DNA of 64,000 nucleotides from Isoetes taiwanensis (GCA_021234155.1 JAJEKV010000041.1:12164689-12228688), one strand, 5' to 3'. Shown: positions 1-11,879, counted from the first letter of the stretch. A program made the numbers and translations. Notes: generated by a model not told the origin, from the letters alone.

Positions 1-420
1 AGACTGCTAAACGTCAGACAAATCGTCAGACAGTCTTCATAAGATAGCCATCTGCCCAAGTTGTTTTCCTGACGAATGTACTGACGAGTATTATCTGACG
101 AATGTTAGTCAGGATTTAGTTAGATATTTAGTCACAGTACTCGTCAGCTTGTTAGTCATTTTTATGGTTACACGTTTAGTCAAGTTATTAGTCAGACTGT
201 AGGCAGCAGATTAGTCAACACTTTAGTCAGGTAAATAGGCAAGAAATTAATATTGGTCACAATATTAGTCAACCTTTTAGTCAGATATTTAGTCAAAGTA
301 TCGAAAATGGTCACAATATTAGTCAGAGAGTTAGTCAAATATTAGTAAAATATTGGTCACCATATAGTCAGGTTGTTAGACAATTCGTGTATGTGGCATT
401 GTTGATTATTAGTCAGAACA
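1..420. repeat. Subterminal repeat region of the CACTA element (TTAGTCA-rich)
   Basis: The heptamer TTAGTCA and near variants (TTAGTCAG, TAGTCAA) recur every 10-25 bases across this stretch, after a first 110 bases rich in GTCAGAC/CTGACGAATG. The same heptamer recurs at about 11,880-12,200 on the other side of the two transposase genes. CACTA elements carry short repeated transposase-binding motifs next to their terminal inverted repeats, so the pair is read as the two subterminal regions of one element. No terminal CACTA motif is visible here, so the left end probably lies before base 1. Confidence 0.6.
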
Positions 421-646
421 ATAGTTGTGATATAGTTTAGGATCAAGGTACAGTTAAAGGCAGAATTTCTGTTCCATTTATATTTGTTAAAGTAGACACA
501 ACAGAATTGGATGCAATGTAAAAATGACAATACATTTCTGAAAACTCAAAACACTTTTTTATATAAACAAAAGTAGTCATTAACAAGTGAAACTTCAAAA
601 AAAGAGTTTATACACGAAAATGTAGCCATTACAGATAAGTCTAATG

Positions 647-3600
647 TCAGGCCCTCTTGTCTTTTTGAAGAGATTTGTACTGTGCAATATTTTTGGCAAC
701 AGTACCATTCACGAAATCAGAACTTAGCTTTCTACCAATACCTCGGTTCTTGGTGTTCTTCCCTTTCTTTCTTGAAGTGGATGCGTTATCACTTCGCCTA
801 GTGACCTCCACATCACTTCTCTTCCTGATGATCCTCTCCTCTACGGTCCTCACACTATCCAATCCCTTCTCCACTAAAGCATCGTAAAATGCATCAATTT
901 CAGCATGCATTGGTGGCGGATCAGCACTACCTGCATTACCGTCTAGCTCCATGGCTGCCTCCATACCATCTCCCTCATCTTCAGCTCTAGTGTCTTCTAT
1001 TCCATTCACTTCTTGCTCACCTCCATCAATTATTTCATTATTGATGCCGCCTTGCTCAACTTCGTGGGCGTTCTCGCCTTCTAAAGCAACAACATCGTGC
1101 AATATTTCTTCTTCCCTTTGATCTCCCTGTCCCTGCACCTTCATGTTTGCAGCCTGAAACAAGAAAAGAAAAATTAAGACAAAAATATAATAAGAGGCTA
1201 CAAAAAATCAAAGTTCGAATTACCTTTATTTGTTGTCTTCTCTGCTTGTTCTTCCTCTCACCCTTCTTTCCTACAAAGTCTGCTGCCTTAAACTTCAAAA
1301 AAAAAACCATGTATCAAAAATCAGAAAACAGAAAATTAAAGTTGTCATACACTACACAACTGTTAGAAAGTTAGCAGAATATAAATAAGGTCAGTAAATC
1401 TGGTTGTCAATAAGGTCAATAAATCTGGAGTCCTGCTTCTTTCTATAGAGCTTGAGAATTTTGTATATGAATTTAAGGCCATGTGAGCATCAATGTTGTG
1501 AAAGCAGGATTTCAAGAGCTGTGTCAGATATAGTTCCACAGGCAGCATATGATATTAAGTGTTGGAGCAAGTTCACAAGTAGTCCCCTTAAATTGAATTT
1601 CGAAATTCAATATGTTGCCACAAGATGACTGACGTTCTATCACTGATGCCTGCAAATCCTTCATCACTAAGGTGCTTCTGCACTCAAGCAGAAAAAACTT
1701 GACATTCAGCCTGCCAATAGAAACTGCAGACTGCCCCTTTGACATCCAGGTAATCTCGTTGGCCCAATGCAAGTGATAATACCTGTTGTGGATTTTGGGT
1801 GTACTTGATTCTGCACAACAGAACTTAAAAGCAAGTTTACTGCAAAGCACAAGTCGGCAGGTTACACTGACTGAAATAAAAAGAGATTCCTTCCTATACA
1901 AAGAAGCAACATTCTGCATGCAGTTTCTATGGCATGCAACATGCCCGCAATCATGCGTACTGCATTTAAGTAACAGTTCATGATAGATACTGCCTCAAGC
2001 CAAGGTTTAAGAGACTGATCCTGGCCCATCTATGATGATCAAATCATCATCCAACAGCGTAAGAAGAATATGATTTGTGTGCAAATTGGGATCTGCGGGA
2101 TTTTGTCTAAATCCAGCAGCAATAGATCACTGTTGAATTTCTGAATTCTCCCATACTTACATTTATTCGGCTAGTAATGGCATACAACAAAAATTGGGAG
2201 CAAAGTGATGACTGTTGGGATATCATAGTAAGTCTCAGTTGTGAAGCTATAATCCCGACACCAGGGCCTAACACACAACTGGATTCCGTTGGAGCATTTG
2301 CTGTTCTATCAATGGTAAAAGAGAAGTGGCATCATGCAGTTAAATTGCTTCAAAGATATCTAAAAGTTTTCTTAACCACAGAAACAACACTAGAGAACTA
2401 CAGTTGAGGTCGCATTGCTTATCTGGAGGGTCAAAAAGACTATTTCAATCTTTTGCAAGCAGCCTTGATCCGTAACAGTTTAAGTGGGGTTCTTTGAGGC
2501 CACAGTGCGAAAATTTTGAAGAGGTAGGCTCGAGATCTAAGCGACCTTGATCATGCTGCCAGTTTAAGTGGGGTTCTTGAGGCCACAGTGCAGGGCTGAA
2601 AGAGGTAGGGCTCGAGATCTAATCTATGGAATCAACAACAGATTTCATGCTAGCGAATATAAGAATGACATGCTGAAATTTGATACTAAAGAAGATGAGG
2701 CATGGAAGGAGATACAAGACATATGTGTTCTTCTTTGTACGAGGCCCCGTATTTCTTGTCTATAGTAAGGTTCTGGAATACTCATCATTATTGCTTGCAT
2801 GCCAAGAATGAGCCTTATTTTTTCATAACGTACACACCTAACCTTGATTCACTCAAAACACTCACACACATCAGTGAGAAAAATCTGAAATATTTCTTTA
2901 CTACCCTCATTGGACCATCTAAAGAATACTTGGAGTTGGTGAAGCCAAACAAGCTTATCATTGTTCCTACAGAAGTAAGAGCTTTCTAAACATGCATTTA
3001 GGTCTATTTTTTAACACACCAGATATTAAGTCTCATATTTTTTCTCCGCCACAGGAACTGTCATTTATACCCTTTGCAGCACTATGTGATCCCGACAAAG
3101 AGGACAGACCCTTCCTTATCCAAACGTATGCAATTGCATGTGTTCCTTCCTTAAGGCTATTTAGACAATGTGATACAAGGCGCCAAAAGCTCGCTTCTGA
3201 TTCATCTGGAGCTAAAACGGCACTTATAGTGGGAAATCCAGCACTTGGAGTGAAAAGTTTAGACTTGTCATATGCAGAAAAGGAAGCTGAAACCATAGCA
3301 GGTATTGTCAAATCTGCTGAATTTAATTATGTAAAATTGTTGAAGCGAGAGGAAGCCTCTGCTATGGAAGTACTAAGCCTGCTAAACAACAAAAAGGTTT
3401 GAAAGCATCTAGATGAAGATCGAACAGAAGAACTTCGACAGAAGAACATGAACAGAGGAAAGAACAATAGAATATAGAGGAAACTTACATTTCCTGGAAT
3501 TCTCCCTTTGGCAATTAGGGATTCTCGATATACCATATATCCCTGTTTCTTTATCGCTGTCATGGTTGTTGCAGAAGGGTAAGCACCCCAATCGCGGAAC

Positions 3601-5485
3601 TATATGAGATAAAAAAAACATAGTTAGTCAAGTAATTTTACAGTGTATAAGTGCATAGGTGTTTGATCAAGCGTTAGAGCCATAAGAAGCCATAAAAGCA
3701 GCATTATGGCTGTAGCAAAAGAAGCAGCAAAAGAATCTCATGTTGAATCAGAAGATAAGATAGAGTAAGAGACACTCCCTTCATTCTGTTTTACAGTAAG
3801 AGAGACTCCCTTTTCCTGTTTTCCATATGTGAGCAGGCTGCTCCATTTCCACATAAATTTTAAATTCATGCTCAAAGTGTAACTTCCAAAAGCTTTTTCA
3901 GCATCTTATATAATTATACCCTAGGCTTAAACTGCGAAAGGATTTTTGGATGCCACATCCTTTTACCTTTAACTTGGAGATCACTGAATCATGTAGAGCA
4001 TATAGAATCCAGCTTATATTACTTTACCACAACACAAAGGAATACAAAACAATACTGCAAAACAATACAAAGGAAAGGGAGCTGGGCTTAAATCTGTGCT
4101 TAAAGGAAAAGGAGCCCAGATCATGGGATGGCTAACTCTACGCATGTCTAACAGATCTGAGCCAGGGCGTAAACCATTACAAAGGAATAAGCTGCATGAT
4201 CTGATACCCTTTAATTTATTTGGTAAAAATAGCATTAATCCGGCCTGCACCCGTGTTCATGATCTAGACTAAGGTGTGGGCGTAGGTTTTCTGGCCTATA
4301 GATCTGACTTAGATAGACTGCATGGCAGGCATAGCTAGCTATCTAGCTCCTGGCGCAAGTCAGTTTAACTCTGATACATATTTATGTGATAGACCTTTAT
4401 TGAATAGGTCTGTAGGTAAATGATACAGTGGTAAAAAACAGCTTAAGTGCATGCATGTCATTTGATACTCTCAATTCTGTTTGGTAAGATTCGGCGGCAA
4501 ATCTTATGGATCTTATTCTGGATAAATGAAATCGCAGTACATGACATGTGTTATTCCAGCTTATGCACAGGTCTGGGATTGTGTAACTTGTACCAACATG
4601 TGTAACTTACGTAATCATACAACAATAATAAATAATAATGAAGAAATTATAAAACAAGATATGAAATACATAAATAACTTACTTCCAATGATTGAATATC
4701 CGTGCTGCCCTCCTCAGTATATCAGAAGCAAATAGCCCTTTACCATAATTTTTTTCCATGTGTCTCACTAATCTTTTTTTTTTGTTTCTCACTCACATTC
4801 TTCCAATCTTTGTCAATCTCTGTGCAAAACACTTTCACCGCGTGGCCAAGAGCTGTCTTCCATGTCTGACCGTTCTCATCTAAGTGTATCTCCCCTCCTT
4901 GCACCATAAGTACCTAATGTACAATGAATACAATGAACGCACAATAAAATTTAATAATAATGTCCACCAACGCATTAAAAACAAAATGCAAATAAGCATC
5001 TACCTCCTTCTTTTTAGGAAGACGACGAAAAGAAACATCATAATCTTCATTTGGCTCCTTGTCCTCCTCATCGTCCTCCTCATCGCTTGCAGTATCATCT
5101 TCTTCTTCATCCTCACTAAGTGATGGCGCATTAATGGATCTTACACTTGTGGATTTTCCGCTGCAGCAACAATAACAGAACAGCTTAGCAAGTGCGCTTA
5201 TCTACATGAAGAATGCAAGGATTGCATAATTCACTATGACATCAAACCTGAGAACATACTACTAGACAAAGACCCATTTTCATTAAAGTACCTTGACTTT
5301 TTAGACGAGCTTGAGTCTCGCCTTCCATTAGAGGTGTGCGCCGGAGAGCCTGAGCCTCGCCTTCCATTAGAGGTATGCGCCGGAGTGCCGATGTGCGCAA
5401 GCTGCTTGTCAAGCAGAGCCTTAAATTTAAGCAAATCAGAATGCTCCATTTCTCCAAGTAATGCTGCCATGTCCGTTGGAGCCAC
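647..5485 (-). CDS. TnpA-like (Transposase_24-type) second gene of the CACTA element, six exons
   Basis: Reading down the minus strand, six exon-like blocks with good GT-AG borders join up: 5485-5291, 5160-5004, 4913-4683, 3599-3489, about 1286-1224 and 1153-647 (stop at 649-647). The first exon starts MAPTDMAALLGEMEHSDLLK and contains a 36-bp duplication (AHTSNGRR twice). Exon 2 is very acidic (EDEEEDDTASDEEDDEED). Exon 3 carries a W/K-rich block (WKTALGHAVKV, then ASDILRRAARIFNHWK), which resembles the DNA-binding part of plant Transposase_24 proteins. Exon 5 has a KGERKNKQRRQQIK block like the KSEKNKxNR motif of that family. The last exon is an acidic then basic tail. Exon 3 has one frame break at a run of A (around 4765-4775), which may be a base-count error. 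The introns hold the foreign CHAT and kinase fragments on the opposite strand. The family match was made by eye and is moderate. The gene diverges from the TNP2-like transposase at 6832. Confidence 0.55.
1524..1919 (-). other. Open 131-codon minus-strand stretch, unidentified
   Basis: A continuous minus-strand frame with ordinary composition in its second half (WMSKGQSAVSIGRLNVKFF, then SVIERQSSCGNILNFEIQ). It lies in the long intron between the fourth and fifth exons of the TnpA-like gene, next to the CHAT fragment. No family was recognised. It may be a further captured gene piece or a chance open frame. No splice borders were assigned. Confidence 0.25.
2177..3396 (+). pseudogene. Captured TPR/CHAT-domain gene fragment inside the CACTA element
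   Basis: Several landmarks of CHAT proteins (separase-like peptidase domain behind TPR or helical repeats) appear in order on the plus strand. YLEGQKDYFNLLQ is near 2420-2460, and AERGRARDL, the classic pre-CHAT motif, is at about 2595-2622. KLIIVPTE ends an exon at 2974, and after an 80-bp intron, ELSFIPFAAL opens the next exon at 3055. YAIACVPSLRLF, ALIVGNPAL and AEKEAETIAGI follow, and the exon ends at 3396 before a GT. This is the N-terminal half of the CHAT fold. The catalytic His (HFAxHG) and Cys segments, which lie further downstream, are absent. A 60-70 bp duplication (2482-2540 and 2561-2622) and stops interrupt the upstream part. The fragment is antisense to the TnpA-like gene and fills one of its introns. 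It is very unlikely to be an active protease. Confidence 0.75.
5186..5290 (+). pseudogene. Captured receptor-kinase fragment (catalytic loop only)
   Basis: The plus strand reads KCAYLHEECKDCIIHYDIKP followed by ENILLDKDPFSL, the subdomain VIb catalytic loop of plant lectin-type (G-type/LRK10-like) receptor Ser/Thr kinases, whose usual form is LAYLHEECxxxIIHxDIKPENILLD. The catalytic Asp and Asn are present, but the ATP-binding lobe and the DFG segment are not. Only about 30-35 codons are left. The piece lies between the first and second exons of the TnpA-like gene, on the opposite strand to it, so it is read as captured host sequence in an intron. Confidence 0.75.
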
Positions 5486-6831
5486 TAAAAAACATAAGCA
5501 AATAGTTAGATTACAATAATAGCATCCTGGAAATTTAGATCATAAGATTATCAAACTGTATCCAGCATATTTAAAGGAAAGCCTAATTTGCACTTAGTTT
5601 CCCAAAGAAATTTGGCAGCCTATCAGAGCTTGGGAAATCATAACATGCGTGAGAAGCAATGTATCAGGCTTGGAAAAGTAGAACATGGAAAAAGCATAAG
5701 AATGAGCAGAAATTTGGGCTCCAACTTTCTGCAGTATAAACAGAGATTTTACCTGGATGGAAGCCCAAATTAATGTTACATCAAATACCACCTCAATGGG
5801 AAAGGTAAAATGCTAAAATTAAGGCTTCAAGCATACAGAGCCTTAACAACCACGTCATTCTGAATCTCGACCTGCATAGAAGGCCTTAAAACCAGAACTG
5901 GAAATGTGTTGCAATATATGGCCTCCCTCCCTTAGAAGTGCTGTTGCCGCTTCCATTAGATGATCCTTTATGCAAAAGCCAGGGACTATGAATCTAAAAT
6001 CATTCTTTGCAGGGCATTTCCAGCACTCCGGCAAGCAGCTCAGACGGGCAAGCCGAAAGATCAATTTTTACATTTAAAAAAAAAAAAAAAAACTCAGCTT
6101 AAAAATTGCTTACTAATTACGGCCTCTTTCTGGCTCGAACTTCCTCAGTATCCAGCTTCCTCCTTCTCTCTTTGGCTTAGGTCGATCCCTCTAAAGAGCC
6201 TTTGCTCTGACAAAGAAAGCTAACGATTGGATTTTTTGCGGGGTTTGGTAAGAGAAAGTAAAGAAAAAATACGTCAGATTTTAGACCCCTATTTTATCTG
6301 ACGTTTTATTAGACATAAAAATCGTCAAGTATCCATTCTATTGCAGTTCATTAGACCACTGTAGTTTAATTAGACCATTAGACCATTCATTGTAGTTTCA
6401 TTAGACCATTCATTATAGTTTAATTAGACCATTAGACCATTCATTGTAGTTTCATTAGACCATTCATTAGACCATTCATTGTAGTTTCATTAGACCATTG
6501 TAGTTTATAGATCAATAGACCATTGCAGTTTAATTAGACCATTGTAGTATTAGTACAATAGATATTGAGGACCATAGATATCTAGACCATTGTAGTATTG
6601 TTTTATTATTTCGTATTGGTATTAGTACACTAGATATTTAAACCATTGTAGTATTGTTTTATTATTTCGTATTAGTATTAGTACAATAGATATTTGGACC
6701 ATTGTAGTATTGTTTTATTATTTCGTATTAGTATTAGTATTGTTGTCAATAGAGGTAGCCGTGGGCTATATAGTATTGAGTTTTTGGCAGGGCTTATATG
6801 TGAGCACCTACGAGCATCCAGTGACGCCGTC
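5486..6831. promoter_or_regulatory. Divergent intergenic region of the CACTA element with repeat blocks
   Basis: This region separates the divergent starts of the TnpA-like gene (5485, minus) and the transposase gene (6832, plus), so it should hold both promoters. It contains short GTCAG/CTGACG motifs at 6270-6330, a field of ATTAGACCATT/CATTGTAGTTT repeats at 6340-6560, and three copies of a 56-bp unit starting at 6586, 6642 and 6698 (ACCATTGTAGTATTG then TTTTATTATTTCG). These repeats differ from the TTAGTCA type at the element ends. No TATA box was assigned. Confidence 0.5.
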
Positions 6832-7539
6832 ATGAGCACCTCGGAGCATTCCAGTGGCTCCGCGAAGAGCACCTCGGAGCACCCCAGTGGCTCCGCGAGG
6901 AGCACCTCGGAGCATCCTAGCGACTCCATTTCGTCGACCAACCAATCTTCAACGCCATCTATTGATGAGCTCCCAACGTCAAGGTTTTGAGTTGTCTATA
7001 TCTCTTTCTCCTCGTCTCTTTCTCTCTCTTTTTTGTTTGGGCATTCATTTTATAACTTGAATATTCATGTTTGCCCTTAGAAATGAAACTACTTCATCTT
7101 CCCAATCAAGAAAAAGTCAAGCAACAAAAACTTGGCTTCAAGATGATCCATTGGAGCGACTTGCCAGGCAGTATGACAACTGTTGGTGCAAAAAATGCAA
7201 AGGCACTAGCAGAAGAGTGTATACCACGAGACGAGATCACAAATTGAAGTATGGTTTGATGCCAAATGCTCCACCTCCATCCGACCTTGAGTTGAAAGCA
7301 CGAGAAGAAGCAGATGAGGTAAAACTGTGTATTAAGCATTTCTATTATTTATCTCATCCAATATTCTAATCCTGTTTTAGTATATATGACTTGTCATAGT
7401 ACTTGGACATGCTTCACACAAAACCTGAACTTGCCGAGACATCAGATAGCCCCATGTCATCCGGGTCATCAAGTTATTCTAGAAGTACTGATTCTAATCC
7501 AGAAGAGACTACAGAATATGATCCGCGTTACATGAATGG

Positions 7540-7708
7540 GTATGTTGGACCGTATGTGAGAGTTTGTGCCATACGCAACCTCCGTCCTGGAGAGGAACTA
7601 TTTGTCAACTATCCTTTCAAAAGAGATACCCCAAGGCGAGTAGAACGTAAAAAGCGTGGTGAACCAATTGTTGTGCCCTATGGAAGGAAGCGTCGCCTAG
7701 ATGCATAA
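7540..7708 (+). pseudogene. SET-domain-like C-terminal fragment inside a transposase intron
   Basis: The frame reads VGPYVRVCAIRNLRPGEELF followed by VNYPFKRDTPRR and ends in a basic tail (RRVERKKRGEP...GRKRRLDA) and a stop. The pattern V.V.AIR.I.PGEELFV.Y matches the last strand and substrate-pocket Tyr segment of SET-domain histone lysine methyltransferases. The NH(S)C motif and the AdoMet-binding part are absent. A donor-like GT at 7540-7541 and an acceptor before 7907 suggest the piece is intronic to the transposase gene. It could alternatively be read through as an exon that ends the protein early. Family assignment rests on one motif. Confidence 0.45.
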
Positions 7709-10697
7709 CCTTATACCATTTCCATTTAAACAAAATAATGTTTTGATATTAATGGTTTATGATTTTGATTCTGTTAACCATGTAGTGATGTTGGGTTAAT
7801 GGTTATGTCTTATTACCAATGCATGTTGATCTTTTCTTTTGTTTTTTGTTTATCATCACATGTACAAACTCCCGCAAACAAATAAACTTGACTTGTTAAT
7901 TTGCAGTCAAGCGATGATGGGGATGAAAACTCCTCTGCTCAAAGTGGCTTCCATGCTGAGAGTGGTTTGATGGAAGCTATTCAAAATTACTTCCCAACCA
8001 CTAACTCTAACAATGATGTAAATGTTGATGATGACAATGAGAGACCTATGACACTTCTAGAGAAAGAGACCAGCAAACCACTATACCCAAATGCAAAGAT
8101 ATCGCGACTTGCTGCATGCATACTCATCTTGAACCTACAACACAAATCAAACTGGAGTAATAATAGTGTGGATGATCTTCTCAGGCGAGTAACTTGGTTC
8201 GAGTTACAAGTTTTCTTTCTTCATTATTTTTCTCACTTACTTATTTTTTTATTGTTTTGCCGGTTGCTAGGCGACTATATACTTCAAGTGATCATTGTCT
8301 TCCAAAGTCAAGGAGGGCGTTAAACAACTTTGCAAGAACTAGGTTTGCAATACAAATGCATTCATGCATGTGTAAATGATTATGTACTCTTCACTTAATG
8401 AATCTGATGACATGAATGTATGTCCCAAATGCAATGAACCCGCGATATGATGAAAAAAAGCAAAGTCCAAAGTGCCAAAAGAAAGTCTTTGCGACATATG
8501 CCAATAATCCCACGTTTGCAAGTTATGTTTAGATGTCCTTCTAGCTCAATTCATGGACTTTCATGCAAAGCAACGAAGCAATGATGGAATCTTGAGGTAT
8601 CCAACCGATGGCGAGGCATTAAAACATATAGAAGACAAATGGAAACATTTTAAGGGCCCGAGCCTAAGGCGTTCGTTTGGCTTTGGGCATGGGCCGGTGT
8701 ATGTCCATTTAGCGCGTTGTCATCTACTCATAGTGTTTGGCCCATTGTTGTTATAAACTACAATATACCACCTTGGATGGCAACTAAAGAGGCCATTTAA
8801 TGCTCACACTTATAGTTCGATTAAATATCTCTACATAACATTACACCTTGTCTTTACATAGGTTATGATTTCTAATTTATATTTGAATGATATGTATTTA
8901 GGCAAATATCAAGTGAAGGACATGAGCGATGTACTTAGAACCTTTTGTAAGAGGAACTTGACACTTTGGAGGGAATACATATGCGATATTTCAAGACAAC
9001 CACACAATTTCATATTTCATGGGATATTATGTTTCACTATCCACCAGTACTATCCTGGGACTTAATTGTTGCGTCGGGTATAATGATGTCAATTATGTTC
9101 TTGTTTTTAAATGAAATTTAGAACTCTATTATAAGATTGAATTACTTTGCGATTGCAAACTAGTGAAAAAATGTGGATGTCCATCATGTGGCCAAGAATT
9201 AACATCTTATAGATCAAAACACCTATCAAAGATGATATACACAAACCATAAAAAAATATCTACCAATGGATCATGAGCCGTCATGGTGATACATCACATT
9301 GCCTAGAAGAAGAACTCACATGATTGGTTGCAAACATGGAATGATCGTGACCTAAGCGATTACGCACCTCCACACGGCATGAAGAGACTATCCATACTTT
9401 ACAAGTTGGAATCTTGAGTGCGATTTGAAGATTGCACATCTTTTGGACCCAATGCATATTTTTTAAGAATGTAAGCCAATCACTTTGGCGACATCTTCTG
9501 TGAGATTGGGAGACTCTTAATGCTAGAAATGATCTAAAGGATAGCAACATCAAAACAAAAATTGTGGCCAATCATAGAAGAAGGCAAAAGCTCCTGCGCT
9601 TTAAGTCCGAGGTCCTTGGGTATTGAAAGAGATGAAGCTGAAACAAGTTGAAAAACTCTATTAAAACTCTTACCACTCCAACTGGTCATGGCTCCTCCCT
9701 AAGAAGGGCATTCACAAAAGATGGAGATCTCACCCCAAAAGCAAAAATTAAGCATGATTGGCACAACTTTCTACAGTATTTATACTATAGGATAAACAAT
9801 ATTGACAGCTTGTATATGCGACTAATTAATTTCTTTTGTCTCGTTAATTATATTCTCCCATGTGCCTTAGAGAAATTGCCTCACCTTCTATCAGGAAGGT
9901 CATCTATAGACTCGCTAGCTTTTTCAAGGTGGGTGTCTTCTAAAGAGATTGTAGGCTGCGGATATTCCCACTATGGAAATAAGAGATTGGGATATTTATG
10001 CGGTTAGAATACTTATTTCAACTAGCTTTTTGATCTTCAGGTACGTAGCTAATTGAATAAGTTACACATTGGCAATTACACATATTAAATGTGATCATCG
10101 GTACACTTGTTGGTGCATTTGCCACAAGAGATTTTGCTCGTGGGTCCAAACCCCTCTAGATGGATGTTCTTTTTGGAGATATATGAAGGTATTAAAAGGC
10201 TTTGTCGCCCGGATGGCTAGGCTTTGAGGGATGTATGGCAGAAGGACACCTTGTTCAAAGACATTATTTTTCTTAATTGAGATGCCACAACATCAATAGT
10301 AGATCCAAATGCACCAAAGATTTGGAAGAAGGAGGCTCTGATTGGTTAGAAGGTGAAGTTTTACAAAGGTCGAGGAGGCGGCCCGAAGGTTAAGTAGCGA
10401 GATGTTTGAAGGCATCAACAAATTCGTATTGAACAATGCGGATGGTCTCACAAGGTGGGTGGAACTCTATAAAGTTGAGAAGGCAAAAGAGATAATGATA
10501 GAAAGCATATGCGCAAGGAATGCGTCGAGGGGCGTCATGGAGAGTACAATATCCTCGGAACTAAGCCTCTCTCTCGATAATCCCCTCTTGGTGGCTATCT
10601 CGAAAAGCTTTGGGAGGCCAAAGACAATGGAGAAAAAATACAAGAAGATGATCTCAACATTGCAATTGTGTGTATTAGATAGCGACGTCATGCGAAT

Positions 10698-10748
10698 TTG
10701 TTATTGTTATTGTTATTGTTATTGTTATTGTTATTGTTATTGTTATTG
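10698..10748. repeat. (TTATTG)n microsatellite
   Basis: About eight uninterrupted copies of TTATTG in the 3' part of the transposase pseudogene. In one frame it encodes a leucine run. It has probably expanded since the gene stopped being selected. Confidence 0.9.
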
Positions 10749-11879
10749 CATTCATAATATGTGACACTTGAGTTTTATTCAATTTGCGGGCTAGGTTCCA
10801 CAATTCAATGTGGGCTATGGTCAACATTTTTTTGAATTGATATAGCATTGACAAAGCTTCGTCACTTGTGATTACGGAATAATTGCCTCATTTGACCAAA
10901 AAGAGTGAAGGCAAGCGCTAGAATGATAATCTTGGTGATGGAGAGCTTGAATATGTTGGGTTAATGCGATAGCCCTTTGATGTGGATTTTTAAGTTCATT
11001 TCGACAAACCATCTAAAGCGAAATGGTTCAAATACTCTATCACGAGTGGAAGAAATCAAGCTTGATCAAGCCATATCCATGCGGTTTTGAAGTTGATTCC
11101 GCATGTATTAGTAGATGTAAGTGAAGTAGTTTGTGTATCCACAACAAGTTTGGCCAGTATTTTTCCATGTCAACCCTCAAAGCGATTACATGGTGGATGC
11201 GTAATCCACGGAGAACCAACATCAAATAAAACCGCGTTCCTAATATAACCCTTGAAAGGGAAGAAGAGGAGGAACATGAGGGAAGATTTAGAGCATGGCG
11301 AAGTGGAATTTATGGAATGTGAGGAAGATAGAGCACGAGCAAAATTGGAATTTTTGGAGGCACAAATCAGAATTATGAAGCTCAAGGGCAAACCACCAGC
11401 GAAGAGGTGAGATCCTGGCTTCCCTCCCAATGGCGGTATATTTGAAGAGGAGGAGAAAGGCGTTGACCTTCAAATGCCAAATATCTGAAGGTTGCTTTTA
11501 CAACTAGGCGATGATGAATGGAATGATATACAAGATGATATCTTGGATGAGATTTCATATGACAATAGATAGAGATCTATTTCACACTATTGTGTTCTAT
11601 ATGTATCCGCAATTAACTTTTTTTTTGGTATGTATTTCATATAGTGCTTCGAATTATTTATATTCCTAATTGTTTTCATGTTTAAAGTTACATTAATAGG
11701 AGAAAAAAAGAAAAACCATTCGCCCTAATGGGGTTGTTGAACATGTTTTCACCTTATAGAAATAGAAATAAACTTGGGATAAGTGTTGCCATGATATACA
11801 TGGAGCATGATATTGGACAATTGATGTCACTTGCCTGACAGAGCATACCTTTGTTAATCCTATATAGTGATCAATTACT

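Larger units (their letters stand above)
6832..11572 (+). pseudogene. Decayed TNP2-type CACTA transposase (Transposase_21 family)
   Basis: Exons 6832-6983, 7081-7318, 7400-7539, 7907-8188 and from 8271 onward can be traced, with stops and frame breaks from about 8340. The N-terminus repeats STSEHPSGSA three times and then has a Cys-rich CWCKKCKG segment typical of CACTA transposases. The core follows in order: KPLYPNAKISRLAACILILN; GLQYKCIHACVNDYVLF (about 8340-8392); PKKVLRHMPIIPRLQVMFRC; MDFHAKQRSNDGILRYPTDG (8553 on); INYNIPPWMATKRGH; CPSCGQELTSYR; WRHLL...LNARNDLKDS-like sequence near 9490-9540; WHNFLQ (9750-9770), LLSGRSSID; and KVLKGFVARMA (about 10,190-10,220). The C-terminal part ends with an acidic tail and a stop at 11,570-11,572. 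In En/Spm biology this protein cuts and joins the element ends. With so many lesions it should be inactive, although a few frame breaks may be sequencing errors. Confidence 0.88.

Noticed and set aside
675-887. Plus-strand 70-codon frame at the left end
   Set aside because: It is the antisense shadow of the last exon of the TnpA-like gene.
3033-3311. Minus-strand 92-codon frame
   Set aside because: It is the shadow of the CHAT exon, which has the clear family motifs on the plus strand.
6678-6941. Minus-strand frame with repeated LGCSEVL
   Set aside because: It is the complement of the STSEHPSGSA repeat at the start of the transposase gene.
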